From Pseudomonadota bacterium (lineage in GTDB: Bacteria > Pseudomonadota > Gammaproteobacteria > Steroidobacterales > Woeseiaceae), in assembly GCA_022567775.1 (NCBI GenBank), contig JADFGH010000159.1, forward strand, positions 1 through 5,800: 5,800 bases of DNA, given 5' to 3'. Position numbers and translations under genes: made by a program. The notes under the pieces were generated by a model. It saw only the letters and a program-made list of their open reading frames with translations, had not been told where the DNA came from and ran no database searches. This document shows, piece by piece, positions 1 through 5,800 of this stretch. The first letter of the stretch is position 1. Every line of letters begins with the position of its first letter.

Positions 1-47
1 ACCGGCCCGGCAAGGTTATCCGGCGACTGATGCAATAACAATTAAAG

Positions 48-109
48 AATCGCCCGCTTAGGAAGGGCTCCTACGATCGATTGTAGGAGCCCTTCCTAAG
101 CGGGCGATT
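48..109. repeat. Near-perfect 62-bp palindrome, REP/REPIN-like, at operon end
   Basis: Seen: bases 48-74 are the exact reverse complement of 83-109 (27 of 27). The central eight bases, GATCGATT, are themselves nearly symmetric, so 30 of 31 opposed pairs are complementary and only 75/82 (G opposite T) is not. Each arm, read outward from the centre, begins GTAGGAGCCC and ends GCGGGCGATT. Within each arm a short GCCC...GGGC hairpin can form. Known: REP elements of Pseudomonas, Xanthomonas and related bacteria start with a GTAG/GTGG tetranucleotide followed by an imperfect palindrome, and two inverted copies make a REPIN/BIME. Inferred: this is such a doublet. It begins 5 bases past the serine hydrolase stop, a typical position for one. 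No second copy lies in this window, so membership of a dispersed family is untested. Confidence 0.75.
48..109 (-). terminator. Possible transcription terminator of the minus-strand operon
   Basis: The same palindrome would fold in the minus-strand transcript into a 27-bp stem with an 8-base loop, 5 bases after the stop codon of the serine hydrolase. It is followed in that direction by CTTTAATTGTTATT, which is T-rich but not the uninterrupted T run of a classical intrinsic terminator. It may terminate, protect the mRNA 3' end from exonucleases, or both. Function is inferred from position and structure only. Confidence 0.45.
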
Positions 110-114
110 ACAGC

Positions 115-1251
115 CTATTCGATGTCCCTGATTGCCGCCACGGCAATCTCTGACACCCTGCTCCCCAACGCGGTCGCGGCGGCGCCGGTCGAGTTGCAGA
201 AAACGACGACTGACAGCTTAAGCTCCGGAAAGCGCTGATACACGCTGGAAAAGGCGACCCAACCACCCGAATGGCCGATGACGGGCGCGCCGTGCAGCGT
301 GCCCACCTGCAGGCCAAAGGCATAATGTGCGTCCTGGATAAGCCGGCTATTAACTGCCGCATTCGGGTGTGGCGTCGTAACCATGTTAATCAGATCTCCG
401 CCACCTTTGCCAAGTTTGTTGTCGTAAAAATTCTGATCCCATTTAATGAAGTCATCAAGATTCGTGTAGACGCCACCATCTCCGACCCAGTCCAGATTGG
501 TCATGTAGATTTCGAATGAACCATCGTCCATCAGGCGATAGCCATCCGCGCGCTGCGTTACCGGCTGATTTACATTGTCGTTGAAGAATGATGCCTGCAT
601 ACCGAGTGGACCGAAGATCTCAACGGCTGCGAATTCGCGCAAGGTTTTGCCACTCACGCGTTCAACGACCTGTGCCAGCAAGAAATAACCGAGATTCGAG
701 TATTGCCACTTTTCACCAGGCGTCAGTATCAGCGGCACCCTGGTAACCGCGTCGTAGAACTCCCCGATGGTCCAGTAATCCTCGTTGCCGAAGCGAAACT
801 CCGAGCCGTCCGCTTTTTTGAAAAGTTCCGGATCATAGTCACCCATGCCGGCAAGGTGATGCAGCATTTGACGAATCGTGACTTTGTGTCCGTAATCCCT
901 GAGATCCGGCAGATACTCGTGCACATCGGCATCGAGGTCGAGCTCACCGCGCTCCGCAAGAATTGCAATCGCCATCGCGGTGAATTGCTTGGATACCGAG
1001 CCTGTGCGGAAGACTGATGCTGAGGAAATAGCAATATCGTGTTCGAGATTCGCCATGCCGTAACCGGCCTTGTGAATGTACTCGCCGTTGTGAATAACGC
1101 CGACCGCGCAACCGGGCTGACTTTCGTTATCGAGGTTGGCGAACACTGCATCAACTGCGTCGCTCAATCCCTGCATAGCACTGTCAGCGGCAATTGCTGC
1201 ACTGCATGGCAGCAACACGGTCGCCGCGGCTATCCGAACAAAAATTCTCAT
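115..1251 (-). CDS. Exported serine hydrolase, beta-lactamase/class C-PBP fold
   Basis: This 378-residue protein belongs to the beta-lactamase-related serine hydrolases (Pfam Beta-lactamase, PF00144), which include class C beta-lactamases, DD-peptidases, D-aminopeptidases and esterases. The catalytic set is complete: SVSK at 85-88 (nucleophile Ser85, base Lys88), YSN at 184-186, and HSG at 327-329, where many penicillin-binding enzymes have KTG. A family-typical segment MLHHLAGMGDY (129-139) sits between the first two motifs. The N-terminus is a signal peptide with hydrophobic core AAATVLLP and likely cleavage after AIA near residue 21. Cys16 follows LLP, a poor lipobox, so a lipoprotein is less likely. 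The ATG is fixed by GGGGAG six bases upstream (1258-1263). It begins three bases after the preceding gene's stop, so coupling is expected. Substrate cannot be told from sequence; HSG and overall similarity suggest a peptidase or esterase rather than a resistance enzyme. Confidence 0.93.
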   Translation of the reverse strand: MRIFVRIAAATVLLPCSAAIAADSAMQGLSDAVDAVFANLDNESQPGCAVGVIHNGEYIHKAGYGMANLEHDIAISSASVFRTGSVSKQFTAMAIAILAERGELDLDADVHEYLPDLRDYGHKVTIRQMLHHLAGMGDYDPELFKKADGSEFRFGNEDYWTIGEFYDAVTRVPLILTPGEKWQYSNLGYFLLAQVVERVSGKTLREFAAVEIFGPLGMQASFFNDNVNQPVTQRADGYRLMDDGSFEIYMTNLDWVGDGGVYTNLDDFIKWDQNFYDNKLGKGGGDLINMVTTPHPNAAVNSRLIQDAHYAFGLQVGTLHGAPVIGHSGGWVAFSSVYQRFPELKLSVVVFCNSTGAAATALGSRVSEIAVAAIRDIE

Positions 1252-1254
1252 TTG

Positions 1255-4200
1255 CTACTCCCCGTTCCTCATTATTGATTTTATTCCGTTGAATTTCGCC
1301 GCCAGCACCGCGAACCGGTCTTCGGCTTCCTGCCCGGGCGCCTGGTCGGCCGTATTGATCATATTGTAGAGATAGGAGACCTGAGCTGTCAGCATGGGTT
1401 GCGGATAGATAATGTCGTCCGTCTTCAACTCCTCGAGCACGCCGTCGATCTGGTTCAGTCGCTGCTGCTCGGCATCAGAGATGACATCGCCTTTGCCCTC
1501 GAGATTTTCCTGCTCGTCCGTGAGTTGTTTTTCAAGTTTCCGGGCTTCGGAGAGTAAGTCGACAAGCCGCAACGAGAGATCAACCTGAGCGCTGATATCA
1601 GCGAGCGACGTTCCCTGTTGCAGAACGCGCGGATCGACAATCAAATCAAATGATTGTTCCGATACGTCGTCGCCAACGGTGAGACGGGCTGCATAGCTAC
1701 CCGGTTTCGCGAGCGGGCCATCTTTGAAACGCTTGTCGTCCTCTTCATGCCACGCGCCGAGGTGCTTCATGTTCCAACGGAAACGGTTCATTCCAGGCTT
1801 GTTCGACAGTGACTCGTCAGCAATGATCCTTTCCTGACTCAGGTTCATATCCTCGACAACTTCAGTACCGTTTTCGTCGTCCGATTCTTCGACGACACTC
1901 TCGTATGAGTTAACAACCCGGCCGCTTGCATCGAGGATATCGAGGCGGATCGTGTCCGGGACCTCGTCCGGCAGACGATAGTCGATAACCACCGCGGGCG
2001 TCGGAAAGTGCGGCACACCGTCATCCCTCGCCTTGTACACCTGCCGGTAGCGAATGGTGTCTTTCGGCTTGAATACGACCGCGTCACTTGCGGAATCCTG
2101 AAACGCGTCCTGACGCAAGGTGCTGATGTTGTCCAGCACCCAGAAAGATCTGCCCATCGTGGATATCGCGAGATCGCCACGAATCACCTTGATATCGGTG
2201 ACTGGTGTCACGCCGAGATTCTGCTGAAACTCGTGCCAGTTTTCACCGTCATCGAGCGACACGAACATGCCGAACTCGGTGCCGGCAAAAAGCAGTCCCT
2301 CTTTCACCGGATCCTCGCGTACGACTCTCGTCGGGTAGTCTGCCGGGATGCCGTTGCGGCCATTAGTCAGGAGTTGCCAGTGCCGGCCGAAATCCCCGGT
2401 CTTGTATATATAAGGTTTCCGGTCACCGAACTGGTATCGGAGTACGGCGATATAGGCTTTCGCGGCGTTATGCGGCGACGGCTCGACCGAGTCGACGCGA
2501 CCGCCCGGCGGCAGCCCGCGCGGCGTTACGTTCTGCCACGATTCGCCAAAGTCCTCAGTCACGTAAACCGGCCCGTCATTTGCGCCTGACCAGATAACGC
2601 CGGCCTGCAGCGGTGACTCACGCAGTGAGTAGATCGTGCTGTAAAACTCCTCGCCGGTGATGTCGCGAGTAATCGGGCTTCCCGAGATTACCTGCTTATC
2701 AGGCTCGAACGCGGTCAGGTCAGGCGAGATCGTTTCCCAGGTTTCGCCGTCATCCATGGTCCGGTGCACGAATTGCGAGGCGTGATACACGACATTCGGA
2801 TCGTGTGGTGACACGTGAATCGGCGACACGCGTTGAAAGCGGTAGCGAAGATCCCGCGGATTGTGGCCATACAGGTTTGCAGCGCCTACGTAGTAGCCTT
2901 TTTCCGTGCCGATGCGCTTGTCGAAGACAAAGAACCGCCCCTTGCAATTCGAATAGACGATGTTGTGGTTGCCCGGCTTCGGAACACCGGGGCCGGTTTC
3001 GCAGCCACCGGCATCGACCAGCCAGGCGGCCGGGTCCTGCGCCCGAAACGGCGGCATGCTCGGCACGGCAATTGTCGTCGAGTTATCCTGCTGTCCGGCA
3101 TACAGCCAGTATGGATACTGGTCATCGACCTCGACCTGGTACAGCTCCGCGGTCGGCTGATTGAATTGTGTCGACCAGGTCTTGCCGCCATTGTGGGTCA
3201 CGTTGGCGCCACCATCGTTGCCATGGATAAACAGGTCCGGGTTGTCGGGATTAATCCACATGTCATGGTTGTCGCCATGCGGCGGCCGCAGGCGCTCCCA
3301 GGTCTTGCCGCCATCGACGGACTTCATGTTGCGGGTCGCCATCGCGTAAACGACGTCCGGATTCTTCGGGTCAACTTCGATGTTGGCATAGTAGAAAGGA
3401 CGGGTTCTGATTGAACTTTCAGTTGAAACGAGCTCAAAGGATTTTCCCTGGTCGACAGACTTGAAAAGACCACCCTCATCGTCCGGCGCTTCTACAAGCG
3501 CATAGACAATGCTCGAGTCAGCCGGTGAAATAGCGAGATCGATCTTGCCAATCAGACCCTGTGGCAATCCTTCAGTAATCTTTTCCCAGGATGCGCCGCC
3601 ATCCACGGATTTGAAAAGACCGCCTTCCTCCTGCGTGCCACCACTGATGATCGTCCAGGGCTTGCGCTGTGCCTTCCACGCAGTTGCGAAAACAATGTTC
3701 GGGTTGCCGGGCAACAGTTCGATGTCCGAGAAACCGACGGTGTCCGAGATGTAGAGCACCTTGTTCCAGGACTTGCCGCCATCCCCGGTCTTGTATACGC
3801 CACGTTCCTCGTTGGCGTTGAACGCCTGGCCGATGGCAGCGACCCACACGATGTTGTGATTGGTCGGATCGATCTCGACCGCACCGATGTGTCCGGTTTC
3901 CCTGAGGCCGATGTGCTCCCAGGTCGCTCCGCCATCGATGGATTTGTACATGCCCTTGCCAGTAATCACGTTACTGCGCAGACCATCGGACCCGGTGCCG
4001 ACGTAAACAATATTGGCATCGTTTTGTGCGACCGCTATATCTCCGATCGACGGTGTTTCAAAGTAACCATCGGACACGACATTCCATGTCGTGCCGTAGT
4101 CTTCCGTCTTCCAGACGCCACCGCCGGACGCGCCGAGATAGAAAGTCGACGGCGCGACAACCGTGCCGGCGACGGCAGTCACCCGTCCTCCTCTCGATGG

Positions 4201-4302
4201 GCCGACATTGCGATATTCGAAGGAGCCGAAGTCCTGCGCAAGCAGGCCTTCTGTGGACAGGAAAGTGGTGAACAACAATAAGCCGGTTTTTATAGTTTTC
4301 AT
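1255..4302 (-). CDS. Exported BNR/Asp-box beta-propeller protein, VPS10/sortilin-like
   Basis: This 1015-residue protein is of the kind often annotated as WD40/YVTN/BNR-like, VPS10 domain-containing or 'glycosyl hydrolase'. Residues 1-22 form a signal peptide (core GLLLFTTFL, cleavage after LLA, before QDF). Residues about 27-725 hold eleven Asp-box-like motifs (S/T-x-D-x-G-x-x-W) starting at 66, 121, 172, 232, 282, 328, 369, 515, 582, 635 and 682. Two deviate: SVDQGKSF ends in Phe, and THNGGKTW has Asn for Asp. Such motifs mark turns of propeller blades, here perhaps two propellers. Residues about 765-890 look like an Ig/FlgD-type beta-sandwich ending in DPR, and 905-960 is a charged probable coiled coil. 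The only cysteines, 434 and 453, could form a disulfide. The start is secure: in-frame TGA and TAA lie just upstream. The Shine-Dalgarno is weak (AAGCAAGA). Catalysis should not be assumed, because Asp boxes are structural and I see no sialidase active-site signature; a binding or scaffold role is equally likely. Confidence 0.92.
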   Translation of the reverse strand: MKTIKTGLLLFTTFLSTEGLLAQDFGSFEYRNVGPSRGGRVTAVAGTVVAPSTFYLGASGGGVWKTEDYGTTWNVVSDGYFETPSIGDIAVAQNDANIVYVGTGSDGLRSNVITGKGMYKSIDGGATWEHIGLRETGHIGAVEIDPTNHNIVWVAAIGQAFNANEERGVYKTGDGGKSWNKVLYISDTVGFSDIELLPGNPNIVFATAWKAQRKPWTIISGGTQEEGGLFKSVDGGASWEKITEGLPQGLIGKIDLAISPADSSIVYALVEAPDDEGGLFKSVDQGKSFELVSTESSIRTRPFYYANIEVDPKNPDVVYAMATRNMKSVDGGKTWERLRPPHGDNHDMWINPDNPDLFIHGNDGGANVTHNGGKTWSTQFNQPTAELYQVEVDDQYPYWLYAGQQDNSTTIAVPSMPPFRAQDPAAWLVDAGGCETGPGVPKPGNHNIVYSNCKGRFFVFDKRIGTEKGYYVGAANLYGHNPRDLRYRFQRVSPIHVSPHDPNVVYHASQFVHRTMDDGETWETISPDLTAFEPDKQVISGSPITRDITGEEFYSTIYSLRESPLQAGVIWSGANDGPVYVTEDFGESWQNVTPRGLPPGGRVDSVEPSPHNAAKAYIAVLRYQFGDRKPYIYKTGDFGRHWQLLTNGRNGIPADYPTRVVREDPVKEGLLFAGTEFGMFVSLDDGENWHEFQQNLGVTPVTDIKVIRGDLAISTMGRSFWVLDNISTLRQDAFQDSASDAVVFKPKDTIRYRQVYKARDDGVPHFPTPAVVIDYRLPDEVPDTIRLDILDASGRVVNSYESVVEESDDENGTEVVEDMNLSQERIIADESLSNKPGMNRFRWNMKHLGAWHEEDDKRFKDGPLAKPGSYAARLTVGDDVSEQSFDLIVDPRVLQQGTSLADISAQVDLSLRLVDLLSEARKLEKQLTDEQENLEGKGDVISDAEQQRLNQIDGVLEELKTDDIIYPQPMLTAQVSYLYNMINTADQAPGQEAEDRFAVLAAKFNGIKSIMRNGE
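1258..1263 (-). promoter_or_regulatory. Ribosome binding site inside the upstream gene's end
   Basis: On the minus strand GGGGAG lies six bases before the ATG at 1251. It falls inside the final codons (AAC GGG GAG TAG) of the propeller gene. A ribosome finishing that gene would therefore cover or expose this site, which supports translational coupling of the two products. Confidence 0.75.
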
Positions 4303-4448
4303 GTAATCTTGCTTTTATCAGGGCCGGAGAAACAAAACTTACCATTTCTTACGCTGCCATGTTTCAGGAAAGATGTGCGGGATATGCCCTTCCATTACAC
4401 TGACCCGGGCGATCGCATCTCGCTGCCGATCGCGGCCGGAGAATCATC
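4303..4448. promoter_or_regulatory. Divergent intergenic region, presumed promoters both ways
   Basis: These 146 bases separate the divergent operon and amidohydrolase gene and must hold start signals for both unless the genes are read from outside. I found no convincing -35/-10 pair on either strand. GATAAA (minus strand, 4314-4319) is too close to the propeller ATG, and TACACT (4396-4401, plus) lacks a recognisable -35. The 10-mer GGCCGGAGAA occurs twice, at 4322-4331 and 4434-4443, flanking the region; the second copy contains the amidohydrolase ribosome-binding site. No operator could be assigned. Confidence 0.4.
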
Positions 4449-4452
4449 ATAA
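4384..4452 (+). CDS. Possible 22-codon upstream ORF of the amidohydrolase
   Basis: An ATG at 4384 opens 22 codons, beginning MPFHYTDPGD and ending GESS. The TAA at 4450-4452 overlaps the putative ATA start of the amidohydrolase (ATAA). AGGAAAG at 4366-4372 is a possible ribosome site, though further away than usual. The peptide resembles nothing I know. If translated, it could deliver ribosomes to the downstream start by termination-reinitiation. An ORF this short is quite likely to arise by chance. Confidence 0.2.
   Translation: MPFHYTDPGDRISLPIAAGESS
4438..4442 (+). promoter_or_regulatory. Ribosome binding site pointing to a start at 4449
   Basis: GGAGA lies seven bases before ATA at 4449, the normal distance for a start codon. 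No comparable purine-rich site precedes the ATG at 4614, where the upstream sequence is CCAACCGCGGACG. This site is the main reason for preferring the upstream start of the amidohydrolase. Confidence 0.55.
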
Positions 4453-5768
4453 ATCAGGATACCTATCGACTGCTGTCCGCGGTAATTCTCTGCACGATTC
4501 TTGGCACTGCCTGCGCCCGGGATGTCATCACCGCGCCTTTCGATCCGGACAGCGGAAATATCACGATTCGGTGCGGCATCCTGGTCGATGGCATAGCCGG
4601 CCAACCGCGGACGATGCAAACAGTCGTCATTGAAAGCGGCAGAATCACGTCGCTTAGTTCCGGCAGCGGCAATGTCGATCTGGACCTGTCCGGCTACACC
4701 TGCCTGCCGGGGTTCATCGATACGCACACTCACATCGCTGAGCCGATCTCCACAGCCGATTTGAGCGTTTTTTACACGATCAGTTCGCGCGAATTGAGAG
4801 AGGCGTCGCGGGTTAACGCCGAAGTTACCCTGGCAGCCGGTGTTACGACCGTTCGCAATGTCGGTTCCTACGTCGGCTGGTCGGGCCGCGATCTGCGTGA
4901 TCGCATCAATCGCGGCGAAGTCATCGGGCCGCGCATGCAGGTCGCGGGGTATTACCTGACGATTCCTGCCGGCGGCGGTGACCTTGTGATTCCCGGATTT
5001 GAAGAAAGCGAAATCCCTGCACGGGTGCGAATGGGGATTGCCCGCGGCCCGGATGAGTTCCGGCAGAAGGCGGAAGAAGCGGTTGCAGGTGGCGCAGACG
5101 TACTCAAGGTTATCGCGTCGGGAGCGGTACTTGCCTTTGACGGAGTACCCGGTGCACCAGAGATGACAGCAGAAGAAATCAGGGCCGTGGTCGAGGTTGC
5201 TCATGCAGCCGGCATCAAGGTCACAGCACACGCTCACGGTGCGCAGTCGATCAAGGACGCAATCGGCGCGGGCGTCGACTCCATAGAACATGCGTCACTT
5301 GCCGATGATGAAGCGATCCGGATGGCGTTGGAAAAAAATGTTGCGTTTTCGATGGACATTTATAACGGCAGTTACATTGCAACCGTCGGTCGAGAGGACG
5401 GCTGGCCTGAAGAATTCATCAGGAAAAACGACGAGACGACGGAAGCGCAACGGCAGGTGTTCACCAGAGCGCATGAAGCTGGTGTGCGAATCTCGTTCGG
5501 TACCGATTCCGGCGTGTATCCGCACGGCGATAATGCAAAGCAATTCGTCGTCATGGTGCAACGTGGGATGACGCCCATGGAGGCTATCAAGGCAGCTACC
5601 TCGGTTGCCGCGGAAGTCATAGGCTGGGACGAGGACGTCGGTACGTTGACCATAGGGCGCTTCGGTGACCTGATCGCAGTCCGCGGCGATCCGCTTTCCG
5701 ACATCAGTGTTCTGCAACACATTGATGTCGTGGTGAAAGGTGGTCTCGTGTTCAGACAAGGTGACTAG
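4449..5768 (+). CDS. Exported metal-dependent amidohydrolase, Xaa-Pro dipeptidase/HutI-like
   Basis: The reading frame gives 439 residues from ATA at 4449, or 384 from the first ATG at 4614. It belongs to the amidohydrolase superfamily, imidazolonepropionase-like group (COG1228), near the Xaa-Pro dipeptidase-type enzymes. Numbered from 4449, the metal-site residues are all present: HTH (His93, His95) in GFIDTHTH, Lys220 in DVLKVIASGA (the likely carboxylated bridging lysine), His261/His263 in TAHAHG, His281 in SIEHA, and Asp353 in GTDSG. The C-terminal GRFGDLIAV segment is the usual returning beta-sandwich strand. The longer start adds NITIRCGILVDG, the family's N-terminal strand, and a signal peptide (core LLSAVILCTILGTACA, cleavage probably after ACA; Cys22 could be a lipid site but the lipobox is poor). 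No ATG, GTG or TTG is in frame between the stop at 4401 and 4614, so the start is ATA, another rare codon, or a base error. Probable reaction: hydrolysis of a dipeptide or cyclic amide in the periplasm; the substrate is unknown. Confidence 0.9.
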   Translation: MNQDTYRLLSAVILCTILGTACARDVITAPFDPDSGNITIRCGILVDGIAGQPRTMQTVVIESGRITSLSSGSGNVDLDLSGYTCLPGFIDTHTHIAEPISTADLSVFYTISSRELREASRVNAEVTLAAGVTTVRNVGSYVGWSGRDLRDRINRGEVIGPRMQVAGYYLTIPAGGGDLVIPGFEESEIPARVRMGIARGPDEFRQKAEEAVAGGADVLKVIASGAVLAFDGVPGAPEMTAEEIRAVVEVAHAAGIKVTAHAHGAQSIKDAIGAGVDSIEHASLADDEAIRMALEKNVAFSMDIYNGSYIATVGREDGWPEEFIRKNDETTEAQRQVFTRAHEAGVRISFGTDSGVYPHGDNAKQFVVMVQRGMTPMEAIKAATSVAAEVIGWDEDVGTLTIGRFGDLIAVRGDPLSDISVLQHIDVVVKGGLVFRQGD

Positions 5769-5800
5769 CCTGGCATTTCGCATGACTAAGCAAGTAACTC

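Noticed and set aside
115..1251. Antibiotic-resistance beta-lactamase
   Set aside because: The protein has the shared SxxK and YxN motifs, but with HSG instead of KTG, and belongs to a broad serine hydrolase family in which most members are not resistance enzymes. No mobile-element context is present beyond a REP-like repeat.
2008..3414. Two plus-strand open frames of 193 and 199 codons opposite the propeller gene
   Set aside because: They are antisense to an intact 1015-residue gene with clear repeat motifs, have no domain signature and show no good ribosome site. They are shadows of the GC-rich coding strand.
1255..4302. Sialidase or other active glycosidase
   Set aside because: Asp boxes are structural propeller motifs. 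I could not see an arginine-triad or RIP-type sialidase signature, so a catalytic name is unsupported.
4373..4633. 86-codon plus-strand open frame beginning at 4373
   Set aside because: It runs out of frame through the amidohydrolase signal-peptide region, is rich in Arg, His and Ser, and resembles no protein. The amidohydrolase frame explains the same bases better.
4395..5291. 298-codon open frame on the minus strand opposite the amidohydrolase
   Set aside because: Its translation is rich in Arg, Cys and Asp with no recognisable domain, and it lies wholly antisense to a gene with intact catalytic motifs. It is a codon-bias shadow.
5769..5800. Terminator after the amidohydrolase
   Set aside because: Only 32 bases follow the stop. 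They contain no stable hairpin or T run, so nothing can be called.

Overview
The window looks like ordinary chromosomal DNA of a gammaproteobacterium, perhaps a marine or soil peptide degrader. This rests on moderately GC-rich coding sequence, gene families common there, and a GTAGGAGC-type palindromic element resembling REP/REPIN repeats of Pseudomonas, Xanthomonas and relatives. The lineage is an inference. I see no tRNA, rRNA, CRISPR array, transposase or phage gene.

Three intact genes fill almost all of it. On the minus strand, read right to left from about 4300, a two-gene unit encodes a 1015-residue exported BNR/VPS10-like beta-propeller protein. Three bases after its stop begins a 378-residue exported serine hydrolase of the beta-lactamase/penicillin-binding fold. 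The Shine-Dalgarno of the second gene lies inside the last codons of the first, so they are almost certainly co-transcribed and translationally coupled. The unit ends at a nearly perfect 62-bp palindrome (48-109), which begins 5 bases beyond the stop codon and could act as terminator or mRNA-stabilising hairpin.

On the plus strand, diverging from the unit across about 146 bp, lies a binuclear-metal amidohydrolase of the imidazolonepropionase-like / Xaa-Pro dipeptidase group. Its first in-frame ATG (4614) would remove a beta-strand typical of the family and any export signal. The reading frame stays open upstream and encodes a convincing signal peptide just after a GGAGA ribosome-binding site, but the codon where ATG is expected is ATA (4449). 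A rare non-canonical start, or a base error, is the simplest explanation and the most interesting point of the window. A 22-codon ORF (4384-4452) ends with TAA overlapping that ATA.

All three products appear to be exported. A shared role in periplasmic or surface processing of peptides or related amides is plausible from the families and layout, but it is inference. I found no clearly novel multi-gene system.
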